Assembly (NCBI GenBank): GCA_913046175.1
Contig: CAJWSN010000058.1
Coordinates: forward strand, 1 to 8,017
DNA length: 8,017 nucleotides
Origin: an uncultured Opitutia bacterium
GTDB lineage: Bacteria; Verrucomicrobiota; Verrucomicrobiia; Opitutales; JABJCN01
Direction: 5' to 3'
Position numbers and translations under genes: made by a program. The notes below the pieces were generated by a model, which worked only from the letters and a program-made list of their open reading frames with translations, ran no database searches and was not told the DNA's origin. Shown one piece after another: positions 1 to 7,100 of this stretch. How positions within the stretch are numbered: the first letter of the stretch is position 1; each line of letters opens with the position of its first letter.

Positions 1-587
1 TGTTCGGTGCGGCCAAGCTCCAGTCCTTCACCGAGCGCAGTGTAATCCGGGTGGAGCAAAAGAAAGCCATTGCCCGCGCAGCCCTTGAATGTATTCAACC
101 TGAGAAAACCTATGCCTTTGACAGCAGCACAACAGCCTTTGAACTGGTTCGCTGCCTTCCCGACTTAAGCTACAGGGTGGTGACCAACGCCTATGGGGTG
201 TTGAATCATTTGATCCTGATGGAGAATGTGGAACTCATCTCGACAGGTGGTCGCTATCATCCAAAGACCCAAACCTTCAATGGCGGGAACAGTTTTGAAG
301 CCGTGCGCCGGCACAACATCAACACTGTCTTTATTTCCTGCATTGGGCTCGATACAGGTCGTGGGGCAAGTGAGGGTTTTGAGGAACAGGCTGGATTTAA
401 GGAAACCCTTGTCCAAATGGCAGAGAATGTCGTGCTCCTGGTTGATTCCAGTAAGCTGAACGCACGGTCTGAATATTTTTTTGCAGGGCTCGATGATTTC
501 TCCAACATTATAACCGATGCGGAGGCCTCCCCTGTTTTTATTTCAGAACTTCGCAGACTTGGATGCACGGTCACGATTGCCGTGTGA
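1..587 (+). CDS. DeoR-family sugar-responsive transcriptional regulator, C-terminal part (5' end outside window)
   Basis: The reading frame is open from the left edge (first full codon at base 3), so the GTG at 51 is internal and the N-terminal DNA-binding helix-turn-helix lies outside. The visible 194 residues match the DeoR-type effector-binding domain. It begins with a GA..FTER linker followed by a K-A-I-A-R-A helix. Next comes DSSTTAF (nt 120-140), equivalent to the usual D-S/G-G-T-T phosphosugar-binding loop. VVTNAYGVLNHL, the STGGRYHP strand, IGLDTGRGASEGFEEQAGFK and the LLVDSSKLN motif follow. Such domains bind phosphorylated sugar intermediates in the ISOCOT fold. The gene converges on the rhamnulokinase gene, with stop codons about 40 bases apart. 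Control of L-rhamnose (or a related deoxysugar) genes is therefore a reasonable inference, since DeoR-type rhamnose regulators are known in other bacteria. The ligand cannot be read from the sequence. A different sugar target remains possible. Confidence 0.88.
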   Translation, partial: FGAAKLQSFTERSVIRVEQKKAIARAALECIQPEKTYAFDSSTTAFELVRCLPDLSYRVVTNAYGVLNHLILMENVELISTGGRYHPKTQTFNGGNSFEAVRRHNINTVFISCIGLDTGRGASEGFEEQAGFKETLVQMAENVVLLVDSSKLNARSEYFFAGLDDFSNIITDAEASPVFISELRRLGCTVTIAV

Positions 588-627
588 GTTGAGCGCGCCT
601 TGAGGGAAGACTTCCAGGTATCTCACT

Positions 628-2094
628 TCAGCGATCAACCAAGGCAGAAAACCTGTCGTAAGCAGAACGCCAGCCATCATCAGAAACCGGGCTGAAGATT
701 TCCACATCCATGGAGTCGCTTATGGTCTGCCTGGCCATGTCAAGGTCCGGCAGATGACCCAGGGTAATGGCCTGCAAAATAACGTTGCCTATGGCGGTGG
801 CCTCGGCTGGACCAGCGATCACCTCCAAGTCGCAGGCATTGGCCGCAAACTGGTTGAGCAGGGCATTCTTGCTGCCACCACCAACAATATGCAGCTTGTT
901 AAGGGTTCGACCCGTTAATTCCGCAACCTGGGACAGGCGTCGGCGATAAAGCAGGGCAAGACTTTCAAGGGCACAGCGTATAAAGGCTCCGGGCGATGCA
1001 GGGACCGGCTGGTCAGTGTCCTGGCAGAATTTTTCGATGGTCTCCAGCATGTTGTCGGGACTAAAGAAGCAGTCGTCATCCGGATTGATGAGCGAAACAA
1101 ACGGTTCGGCGTCGGTGGCGAGCTGGGCGAGGGTCGCGTAGTCGTAGCTCCGGCCCAGCTTCTCCCATTCACGCCGACATTCCTGGACAACCCAAAGTCC
1201 CGTTACATTGCGGAGAAGACGCACCGTGTTGCCATAACCAATCTCGTTGGTGAAATTCAGTTCGCGGGATTGGTCACTAATAATGGGTTCAGACAGCTCG
1301 ACGCCGATGAGACTCCAGGTTCCGGAACTAAGGTAGGCCCAGTCCTCCCCCAACGCTGGGACAGCAGCCACTGCGGCTCCGGTATCATGGCTGCAGGTGG
1401 CAATGACGTCGATCCCACCCAAACCGGAAGCCTCTGCCAACTTGGGTCTCAAAGTACCCAGCAAGGTTCCGGACGGCACAATATCCGCAAACTTGTCGCG
1501 CGACCAGCCCATGGCCCCGATCAACTTGTCGGACCAGTCGACCGTACGCGGATCGTATATCTGGGTTGTGCTAGCCATGGATGCTTCGGCCTTGGCCACA
1601 CCGCAGAGCAGGTAGTTAAAACCGTCACCAAGTGGCAGTACCGTCGTCGCCTGCCCCAGACGTTCCGGTGTTTCCGCTGCGAGCTGGTACAAGGTGTTGA
1701 ACTTAATAAACTGAATACCCGTCTCTCCATAAACCTCCTCCCAGGGCACCTTGGAAAACACATGGTCCACACCACGCTGGTTCCGCTCGTTACGGTAGCA
1801 GAAGGTTGGCTCCAGAATCTGGCCTTCGGCACCGAGGAGGAAGTAGTCCACTCCCCACCCATCCACGCTTATGCTGGAAATCGGCAGGTTGCGCGCGCCG
1901 GCGATCTTCAGCCCCTTCTGCACCTCTGCAAAGAGCTGGGCAATGTTCCAGTGAAGGCCGTGCTGCGCATCCTCCAGCGGAGTATTCGGAAAGCGGTGCA
2001 ACTCCTCAAGGAAAAGCTGGCCATCTTTTAAAGTTCCTAGCATCAGGCGGCCGCTCTCGGCACCAAAATCACAGGCAAGATAATGTGTGGTCAT
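628..2094 (-). CDS. rhaB: L-rhamnulokinase (FGGY-family carbohydrate kinase)
   Basis: The enzyme phosphorylates L-rhamnulose to L-rhamnulose 1-phosphate with ATP in the cytoplasm, the second step of the classical rhamnose route. The protein is 488 residues from the ATG at 2094, the usual RhaB length. Motifs in order are the N-terminal phosphate-binding loop ACDFGAESGR (about residues 7-16), ISVDGWGVDYFLL (75-87), GDGFNYLLCG (157-166), CSHDTGAAV (234-242), YLSSGTWSLIGVE (255-267), NVTGLWVVQECRREW (296-310), the ATP-site HIVGGGSKN (402-410) and a final GPAEATAIGN (428-437). The Asp in CSHDT falls at residue 237, the number I recall for the catalytic base of E. coli RhaB. An in-frame GTG at 2166 would add 24 residues with no family resemblance, so 2094 is preferred. 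The Shine-Dalgarno is weak (AGGCGA directly before the ATG). A promoter candidate lies at 2369-2397. No isomerase or aldolase gene lies beside it in the window. Confidence 0.95.
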   Translation of the reverse strand: MTTHYLACDFGAESGRLMLGTLKDGQLFLEELHRFPNTPLEDAQHGLHWNIAQLFAEVQKGLKIAGARNLPISSISVDGWGVDYFLLGAEGQILEPTFCYRNERNQRGVDHVFSKVPWEEVYGETGIQFIKFNTLYQLAAETPERLGQATTVLPLGDGFNYLLCGVAKAEASMASTTQIYDPRTVDWSDKLIGAMGWSRDKFADIVPSGTLLGTLRPKLAEASGLGGIDVIATCSHDTGAAVAAVPALGEDWAYLSSGTWSLIGVELSEPIISDQSRELNFTNEIGYGNTVRLLRNVTGLWVVQECRREWEKLGRSYDYATLAQLATDAEPFVSLINPDDDCFFSPDNMLETIEKFCQDTDQPVPASPGAFIRCALESLALLYRRRLSQVAELTGRTLNKLHIVGGGSKNALLNQFAANACDLEVIAGPAEATAIGNVILQAITLGHLPDLDMARQTISDSMDVEIFSPVSDDGWRSAYDRFSALVDR

Positions 2095-2345
2095 TCGCCT
2101 GCAAAGATTGGACGGGAGGTTTTCGTCCGTCCAGCGGATTTTCCAGGAAACAAACAAAGAAAGCACGGGACAGGTTTTCCCAAAGGGATCGCCTCAATCA
2201 ATTATCCAAAACCTTCTTTTGCGGATTTAAATGCCTGTCAACGGGTGGCAAATGCAAAAAGGAGCAGCAGTGTCAAAGACAACATCCCCCCAATCAGTAT
2301 TAGTGATGGATGTAATGGAATCCCGATAAGGGCCAGACACAAGGG

Positions 2346-2355
2346 GCATATATGC
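2346..2355. promoter_or_regulatory. Perfect palindrome GCATATATGC near the predicted rhaB transcription start
   Basis: A 10-base perfect inverted repeat sits about 7-16 bases downstream of the predicted rhaB transcription start, a usual place for a repressor operator. Binding by the DeoR-type regulator at the left edge is possible but is only an inference. Palindromes of this size also arise by chance in AT-rich DNA. Confidence 0.25.
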
Positions 2356-2368
2356 ATATTTATTATAA

Positions 2369-2397
2369 TTTATAAAATAAGTTGGCAGGTCAATCAA
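2369..2397 (-). promoter_or_regulatory. Candidate sigma-70 promoter of rhaB
   Basis: Read on the - strand there is a TTGATT box (2392-2397), a 17-base spacer and TATAAA (2369-2374), in a very AT-rich stretch. The implied transcription start near 2362 gives a leader of about 270 bases before the rhaB ATG. A perfect TATAAT also occurs on - at 2362-2367 but has no -35 box at proper distance. Found by eye only. Confidence 0.4.
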
Positions 2398-2401
2398 AGT
2401 T

Positions 2402-2416
2402 GTTAATTTAGTTAAT
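2402..2416. repeat. Short direct repeat GTTAAT-TTA-GTTAAT upstream of the rhaB -35 box
   Basis: Two identical GTTAAT hexamers are separated by three bases (9-base period). They lie 5 bases upstream of the predicted -35 box of rhaB, where an activator or repressor could bind. The element is short, so chance is a real alternative. Confidence 0.25.
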
Positions 2417-2417
2417 A

Positions 2418-2534
2418 TTATCGTACTACCACATCCCGTGCCACGCGCGGCTCAATCGGGACAAATGACGCCACAACCGGCAAAGCTTCTGCTCTAAAAT
2501 GGACCCGCTTCAAGCCGGACCTGCGGTAAAGATT
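2418..2534 (-). pseudogene. Orphan coding-like fragment, 38 codons without a proper start
   Basis: Between a TGA (2535-2537) and a TAA (2418-2420) on - the frame is open. It reads as a plausible protein tail, with segments such as LKRVHFRAEALPVV and ASFVPIEPRVARDVVVR. There is no ATG or GTG at a usable place near its 5' end and no upstream continuation in frame. It could be the remnant of a gene, part of a dispersed repeat element or a chance open frame. I do not recognise a family. It lies upstream of the rhaB promoter on the same strand. Confidence 0.25.
2501..2521. repeat. Imperfect 21-base palindrome
   Basis: The arms GGACCCGCTT and AAGCCGGACC surround a central C and pair at 8 of 10 positions, with a perfect core GCTT-C-AAGC. 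It could be an operator or part of a REP-like element. It lies inside the orphan coding-like fragment, about 105 bases upstream of the predicted rhaB -35 box. Function is unknown. Confidence 0.3.
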
Positions 2535-2621
2535 TCAAGTATTGGGGATAATTGCCAGAGATTGTGGGTAATATTTTCCATGAAGGGTCATGGCGTGAAA
2601 AAAAAACCAAAGTAACAGTGC

Positions 2622-2642
2622 AAAAATGGGTTAGCGAAACCC
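2622..2642 (-). terminator. Probable intrinsic terminator of the lipoprotein gene
   Basis: On the - strand, starting about 10 bases after the stop codon at 2652, GGGTT-TCGCT-AACCC forms a five-pair stem with a five-base loop and is followed by ATTTTTG. The stem is short but position and T-run fit a rho-independent terminator. Confidence 0.45.
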
Positions 2643-2651
2643 CTGTTGGTT

Positions 2652-3194
2652 TTAGAGTTTGCTGGTCGGAATTTTTCCCTGCACCCAGATTTGCCGACTC
2701 AATTCCTCATGGTTGTCCCCAAAGTAGATTTCAGGGCCATGCGGAATCCCGTTCAGGTAGTTATACTCGACTTCAATGTTGCCGTTGTTGTCATTCAGGC
2801 TGATGACTTTGCCTGTAAAAAGCTTTCCGGATGGACGGTGGAAAAGTCCGTCGGACTGCTGCTCAAAATCCAACTCCCAGCCCCGGTCCACCCCGGCCCA
2901 AAAGTTCGCCTTGTGCCAATGCAGCATGCCTTTGCCATCCTGACCCAGGAAGCGAAGGAGCCGGCCTTCCCTGAGCCGGATGGAATATAGGGTCTGGCCC
3001 TCGCCCTGCACGATAATAGTGCCATTGAAATGCTCGCCGGATTTATCATGAAACAATCCATCCCGAACCTGGAAATCGCTATTGAACCGGTCTTCCGTTC
3101 CCTGCCAGGCGGATTCCTGTGATTGGGGCGCAGACGAACAGCCGGCCAAAACCAGCAACCAAGTACATAAAAGACTGCGACAGAGTACTTCCAA
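2652..3194 (-). CDS. Putative lipoprotein with MORN-variant-like repeats
   Basis: The frame encodes a hydrophobic stretch with a lipobox, LLCTWLLVLAGCSSAP, where the Cys would be lipidated, followed by about 160 soluble residues. Two copies of one motif are visible: DGLFHDKSGEHFNGTIIV and DGLFHRPSGKLFTGKVI. The tail NGIPHGPEIYF resembles a MORN-type 'nG.p.G....y' turn. The frame has no ATG or GTG upstream of the lipobox. Candidate starts are the TTG at 3194 (about an 18-residue signal peptide, taken here) and a TTG at 3254 with a loose GGAA ahead of it (200 residues in all). The gene is divergent from the YwqK-like gene at 3331, and both products share the DG/FTG style of repeat. They may be distant relatives acting at the envelope. 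Its substrate or partner is not evident. Start position is uncertain and no enzymatic motif is seen. Confidence 0.75.
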   Translation of the reverse strand: MEVLCRSLLCTWLLVLAGCSSAPQSQESAWQGTEDRFNSDFQVRDGLFHDKSGEHFNGTIIVQGEGQTLYSIRLREGRLLRFLGQDGKGMLHWHKANFWAGVDRGWELDFEQQSDGLFHRPSGKLFTGKVISLNDNNGNIEVEYNYLNGIPHGPEIYFGDNHEELSRQIWVQGKIPTSKL

Positions 3195-3271
3195 CGGATA
3201 TGCAATTATAGGAACAACAATCCAAGAATAATGACAATCCTGCGTTAACCGCAAGTCGAGTGTTCCAAGTT

Positions 3272-3303
3272 TTGACTTTTCCGGTCTTTGTGAATCTTAT
3301 AAC
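3272..3303 (+). promoter_or_regulatory. Weak candidate promoter of the YwqK-like gene
   Basis: TTGACT (3272-3277) and TATAAC (3298-3303) lie 20 bases apart, longer than the usual 17, before the ATG at 3331. The TTATAA inside the -10 is self-complementary, so it could also serve the divergent lipoprotein gene. Confidence 0.25.
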
Positions 3304-3330
3304 CGCATCAAGATACATCCACACAGGTTA

Positions 3331-3882
3331 ATGAAAACACTTCTGCAGCCCATGCTTTTTTGCGCAGTCATGCTTGGCTTGGCTCCATGGGTGATTTATG
3401 CACAAGCAGAAAATTCCCGGAACCGCGTAGAATTCGGCACTCTGGTCGCCGGCACTAATGGTCTACAATACAAGGAAGGTGAAGAAATCCCTTTTACCGG
3501 AGTGTCCGTGGAATTCTATCCGGACGGCACCAAGCGCAATATAAGGACATGGAAAAAAGGCCTTCAGAACGGCCCGTTAATCATCTGGCATGAAGAAACC
3601 TGCAGAAAAAAAGAATGGGGCAATTACCTCAACGGACTTGAAGATGGCATCACGCTCAAATGGTTTGCAAACGGCCAGATCAAAAGTCTTGGACATTTTG
3701 AAAAGGGCAAGAAGAACGGCCTTTTTATCACTTGGCACGAAAACGGCCAGTGGTCTTCCGGTCTCATGTACAAGGAAGACCAGCCCACAGGCCTGACCAT
3801 GGAAAAGGCAACAAATGGCAAAACGCTTCAGGAACTCCTGTACAAGGATGGCAAAATCCTGAAGCCCCCAACCCCGAAGTGA
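3331..3882 (+). CDS. Exported YwqK-like protein with five MORN-variant repeats
   Basis: The 183-residue product starts with a typical signal peptide (MKTLLQPMLFCAVMLGLAPW, probable cleavage after A-Q-A near residue 26). From about residue 57 it consists of five consecutive units of 24-25 residues, each beginning with Gly: GVSVEFYPDGTKR, GPLIIWHEETCRKK, GITLKWFANGQIKS, GLFITWHENGQWSS and GLTMEKATNGKTLQ. This is the pattern of the MORN_2 / YwqK family (W..Y/H.NGQ.....Y..G...G). Databases often label the family 'toxin-antitoxin system YwqK antitoxin', but no toxin gene is adjacent. A secreted or periplasmic beta-hairpin repeat protein with a binding role is the safer reading. The preceding ACAGGTTA gives a weak ribosome-binding site. 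The gene is divergent from the lipoprotein gene and ends 6 bases from the small ORF on the other strand. Confidence 0.85.
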   Translation: MKTLLQPMLFCAVMLGLAPWVIYAQAENSRNRVEFGTLVAGTNGLQYKEGEEIPFTGVSVEFYPDGTKRNIRTWKKGLQNGPLIIWHEETCRKKEWGNYLNGLEDGITLKWFANGQIKSLGHFEKGKKNGLFITWHENGQWSSGLMYKEDQPTGLTMEKATNGKTLQELLYKDGKILKPPTPK

Positions 3883-3899
3883 AGGGGTCTAGAGTTTTT
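3871..3899 (+). terminator. Possible terminator overlapping the YwqK-like stop codon
   Basis: ACCCC (3871-3875) pairs with GGGGT (3884-3888) across an eight-base loop containing the TGA stop. A TTTTT run follows at 3895-3899 after a six-base gap. The gap and short stem make it weak. No T-run follows on the - strand, so it does not obviously serve the convergent small ORF. Confidence 0.3.
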
Positions 3900-4044
3900 C
3901 CCTCTGCTGAAGCTCATCCAGGGCAAAGACATGGTTCATGACCTTGCGTTCATCAATGGGCTGCTGACTTTTATTGGTGTGATGCCGACGGCGCTCCAGT
4001 TCTGTAAAGAAAAAGCCAAGCAATAATCCAATGACGATATCCAT
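3889..4044 (-). CDS. Small one-pass membrane protein (51 aa), hypothetical
   Basis: An ATG at 4044 opens a 51-codon frame ending in TAG at 3889-3891. The product starts with a hydrophobic helix, MDIVIGLLLGFFF, followed by the positively charged TELERRRHH. It ends in a soluble, probably helical tail (QPIDERKVMNHVF, ALDELQQREKL). The shape is that of a small inner-membrane protein with the tail in the cytoplasm by the positive-inside rule. There is no Shine-Dalgarno, but the promoter candidate at 4051-4079 would start transcription at the ATG itself. The frame is also in phase with the giant surface protein beyond its TGA at 4114-4116 and stays open between the two. No family is recognised. A purely fortuitous ORF is possible but the composition looks protein-like. 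Confidence 0.55.
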   Translation of the reverse strand: MDIVIGLLLGFFFTELERRRHHTNKSQQPIDERKVMNHVFALDELQQREKL

Positions 4045-4050
4045 GCATTT

Positions 4051-4079
4051 AATATCGTTCGCATTTCTGGGATCGTCAA
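4051..4079 (-). promoter_or_regulatory. Candidate promoter giving a leaderless start for the small membrane ORF
   Basis: On - there is TTGACG (4074-4079), a 17-base spacer and GATATT (4051-4056). Standard geometry puts the transcription start at about 4044, which is the A of the ATG. The -10 matches consensus at only 4 of 6 positions. Confidence 0.3.
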
Positions 4080-4113
4080 AAAAAATGTTTAAAAATATTC
4101 CCCGTGCGTCAGA

Positions 4114-7100
4114 TCAATCCCGAAGGACGACCCGGAAAAAGCCAAGTGACTGGGCGGCATCGACAGATACGTCCACGGAAGTCTGGACATCGGTTGCCGC
4201 ATGTGGACCGGATAAATCGCTCCATGATTGAAAGTCGGAGGAAGTCTGGATCGTGTAGCTTTTCCCCGAAACACTTTTCCAGATAATATTGAATCCGCCA
4301 TCGCCTGAGCTTGTCAATTCGTTGGCCAGGAACCCTGAATTGCCGTCATTGGGGTCCGTCCCCAATTGATACTCCTGCAGGTTAGTCAGCAAGTCCCCGT
4401 CCAAGTCCATTCCCGAATCATCCTTATCGCGGTCAAGGCCGTGCTCCGCCTCCCAACTGTCAGGCAGTCCGTCGGAGTCCCCATCCCCTGTTACAGGCTC
4501 GGTGATGGTGACCAGGAAGGTTTGTTCATCGAAGAGCCCACCATCAGCTGCCTTGACGGTAACCTCATAGACGTTGTCCTTGTCCACATCCGCCGGGCTT
4601 GCATGATCTGGTGCCAGCTTGAAGCTTAGTTGGCCTGTGACGACCCCAATGGCGAAAAGAGCCTGGTCAGCACCACCCGAAAGACTGAAAGCCAGTACAT
4701 CATCATCTGCATCCTGAGCTGTCACCATGGTAACCGTGGTGGTGCCCTCGGAAAGACTTATTGACACTTGGGACTGTCCCCCATGACTGGTGATTGAAGG
4801 TGCCTGGTTTTCCGCAACATCCGTTACCATTACCGTGAGGGTTTGCTTGGCAACGAGCCCGCCGTCATCGGACACCGTTACCTCTACAACATAGCTGTTG
4901 TTCGCACCCGAGTCAGCGGGGGACTCAAAATCCGGGGATGTGGCAAAGCTCAATACACCCGTATTGGCATCAATGATGAATTTCGACTGGTCTGCTCCAG
5001 AGGAAATGTGAAATTCAAGGGTGTCTCCATCGGGGTCAGCCGCCTGCAGGGTCGCGGCTATGGTCGTGTTTTCAGCAACACTCACACTTGCAGTTGCTCC
5101 TCCACCATTCGAAGTGATGGCAGGAGATTCATTCACATTGCTTACCGTGATCTGCAAAACCTGAGTGTCGGACAAGCTCCCTTCACCATTGTCCGTGACC
5201 GTTACATTCACCTCGTAGATATTATTGGCGTCCGCATCGGTGGCATTTTCAAAGTCGGCGGGTGTCTTGAAAGAAATCCGGCCATCCGCCCCGGAAATCG
5301 AGAACAGGGCCACATCCGCTCCACCAAGCAGGGTGAAGGTGAGGACGTCCCCAGTGTCGGGATCCTGTGCGGTGATGGTGGCAACGGAGTCCTGACCTTC
5401 ATCCAGAGTAATTGCAGTTGTTTCCTCCCCGCCACCAAAAGTGATGACCGGCGGGCGGTTCTGGTCAAATTCATAGGCACCCATGTCCACGACCTGGCGG
5501 AAGGTTCGCACTTTGTTCCCCAAGTCGACAGGGAGGGCCTCTGTCGTATCCGAATCACCATCCAAGTCACCGGAATCTGCAGGGATGGAGGCGTTGTCAC
5601 CAACATCAATACCCGGTGAATCGGCGGCCAGGGTGAAGTCTGAGTTAGCTGCATCTGCAAACTTTGGATCCAGGTCCAGGTTCGACTGGCCAGCATGCCC
5701 CCCCTCAACAATGCTGTGCTTGACGGTAAGGGATGTGGCTTCTATTGGGTTGCCCTGAGTGGTGGCAGTGTTGCCGTGGAGGATGCAATTGGCAAGGGTC
5801 TTGCCCGCCTCGTCATAGATGGCTGCGCCGGTCGCGGCGGAATTCCCGTAAAAGGTACAATTCACTGTATCCTGTGGATTATAAATCGCCCCACCGGAGT
5901 CCGTGGCGGCATTACCTGCAAAAAGGGAGTTGGCCAGAATTCCACCAACCCCATCGGCTTCATTCCAAAGGGCAGCCCCGGCATAGGCCGCGTTGCCCGT
6001 GAAGGTGCAGTTGAGGATAACAGGCTGTGCGTTCCAGTTTAGAAGACCTCCTCCACCGCCCTCGGTCGCAGAGGAGGAGTTGTCAGCAAAAATGCATTTA
6101 ACAATCAAGGGATTGGCCGCAACCACGGAATCAAAATAATTGTATACACCAGCCCCAAAAGCCGCTGAGTTGAAGGAAAAAGTGCAGCCATTGATCACGG
6201 GAGAGCCATCATAATTGAAGATGCCGCCACCACCGCCCTGTCCTTCATTCTCCCCCTCCCCGTTCCCGCTGAAGTTGCAGTCCAGAAACACGGGGGAACC
6301 ATCAAGGGTGTAAACACCTCCGCCATAATCCGCATAGTTTCCGTCAAATTCACAATTCTCGAAACGGGGATTTGCGGTGTAGTTAAATACCCCACCACCA
6401 CCGAAGTCCCCATTGTCCTGGTTGGCACTGAAGGATGTGTTCCTTACAATGGCATCCCCGGTCCAGTTCACCATTCCACCTCCGCCGTAGTTGGAGGTGT
6501 TTCCACTGAAAGTACACCCATCCAGCACCGGTGCTCCCTGGTCGTTTTCCATGCCGCCACCACCTCCACTTGTGACGGTATTCCCGGAAAATATGCAGTT
6601 GGTAAACTCCGGCGCGGCCTGAGAAACCTCAACCCCTGCCCCTCCATAGACAGACTCATTGTTTGAAAATGTGCATCCCGTGGCATTGAGGGTACCGCCC
6701 CCCTTGACCTGTAGGCCGCCTCCCACCCCATCCAATGCAAAATTGCCGGTAAACGTGCAATTGATCAATTGCGGGCTGGCATTCTCGCTGTTGAAAGCCC
6801 CACCATCGTAATAGGCTGAATTCCCCTGAAAACGACAGTCCTCGAAAACTGGGCTACTGTTCCCCCGCACGTTGATAGCCCCACCGGTTGTGGCAACGTT
6901 GTCCTTGAAAAGAACGTTCCGAATAGTGGGACTGCCATCCACGATGTAAAGTCCACCACCCTCGCTGTATTCCCCGGACTCGCTGTCCGCATTACCACCC
7001 TGAACAGTAAATCCATCCAGGATTGACGTGGAGTCTGCGCCACTGCCGGTTGTCACATGAATGGAATCCTCGCTCCCATCGCTCATGGTTCCGATTGCAC

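Larger units (their letters stand above)
2398..2651. other. Gene-free stretch between the rhaB promoter and the lipoprotein gene
   Basis: No ordinary gene is visible here. It holds the GTTAAT direct repeat, a short coding-like open stretch on - (2418-2534), an imperfect 21-base palindrome (2501-2521, 8 of 10 arm positions pairing around a central C), a nine-A run (2599-2607) and the predicted terminator of the lipoprotein gene (2622-2642). Confidence 0.5.

Noticed and set aside
605..615. GGAAG-A-CTTCC palindrome between the convergent deoR-type and rhaB genes as a bidirectional terminator
   Set aside because: A one-base loop cannot form a hairpin and there is no T-run on either side.
1270..2031. 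Long open frame on + (253 codons) antisense to rhaB
   Set aside because: It lies wholly within the well-supported rhaB gene on the other strand, has no domain-like sequence and is a codon-usage shadow.
2364..2369. Perfect TATAAT on the + strand as a promoter
   Set aside because: No -35 box at usable distance and no + strand gene downstream for nearly 1 kb; it is part of the AT-rich tract.
2552..2803. 83-codon frame on + starting at a TTG
   Set aside because: It runs through the predicted terminator and into the antisense of the lipoprotein gene, with no ribosome-binding site or family resemblance.
2795..3205. Alternative frame on - with a pseudo-lipobox (YVLGC) over the lipoprotein gene
   Set aside because: Starts with TTG, and its later residues lack the repeats seen in the main frame; the main frame has the better lipobox LAGCSS and the duplicated DGLFH motif.
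3331..3882. YwqK-like gene as the antitoxin of a toxin-antitoxin system
   Set aside because: The product has a signal peptide and would leave the cytoplasm, and no toxin-like gene is adjacent; the family label is not evidence.
4843..5619. Long open frame on + (258 codons) antisense to the cadherin-like domains
   Set aside because: The - strand frame is clearly real by repeats and motifs; this frame shows no recognisable domain.
5208..5711. 167-codon open frame on - in another phase within the giant gene
   Set aside because: Low-complexity shadow of the cadherin-coding frame; no start signal or domain.
5770..6963. DNA-level repeats as a CRISPR array
   Set aside because: The units are degenerate and in coding phase, encoding beta-helix coils; there are no identical repeats with unique spacers.
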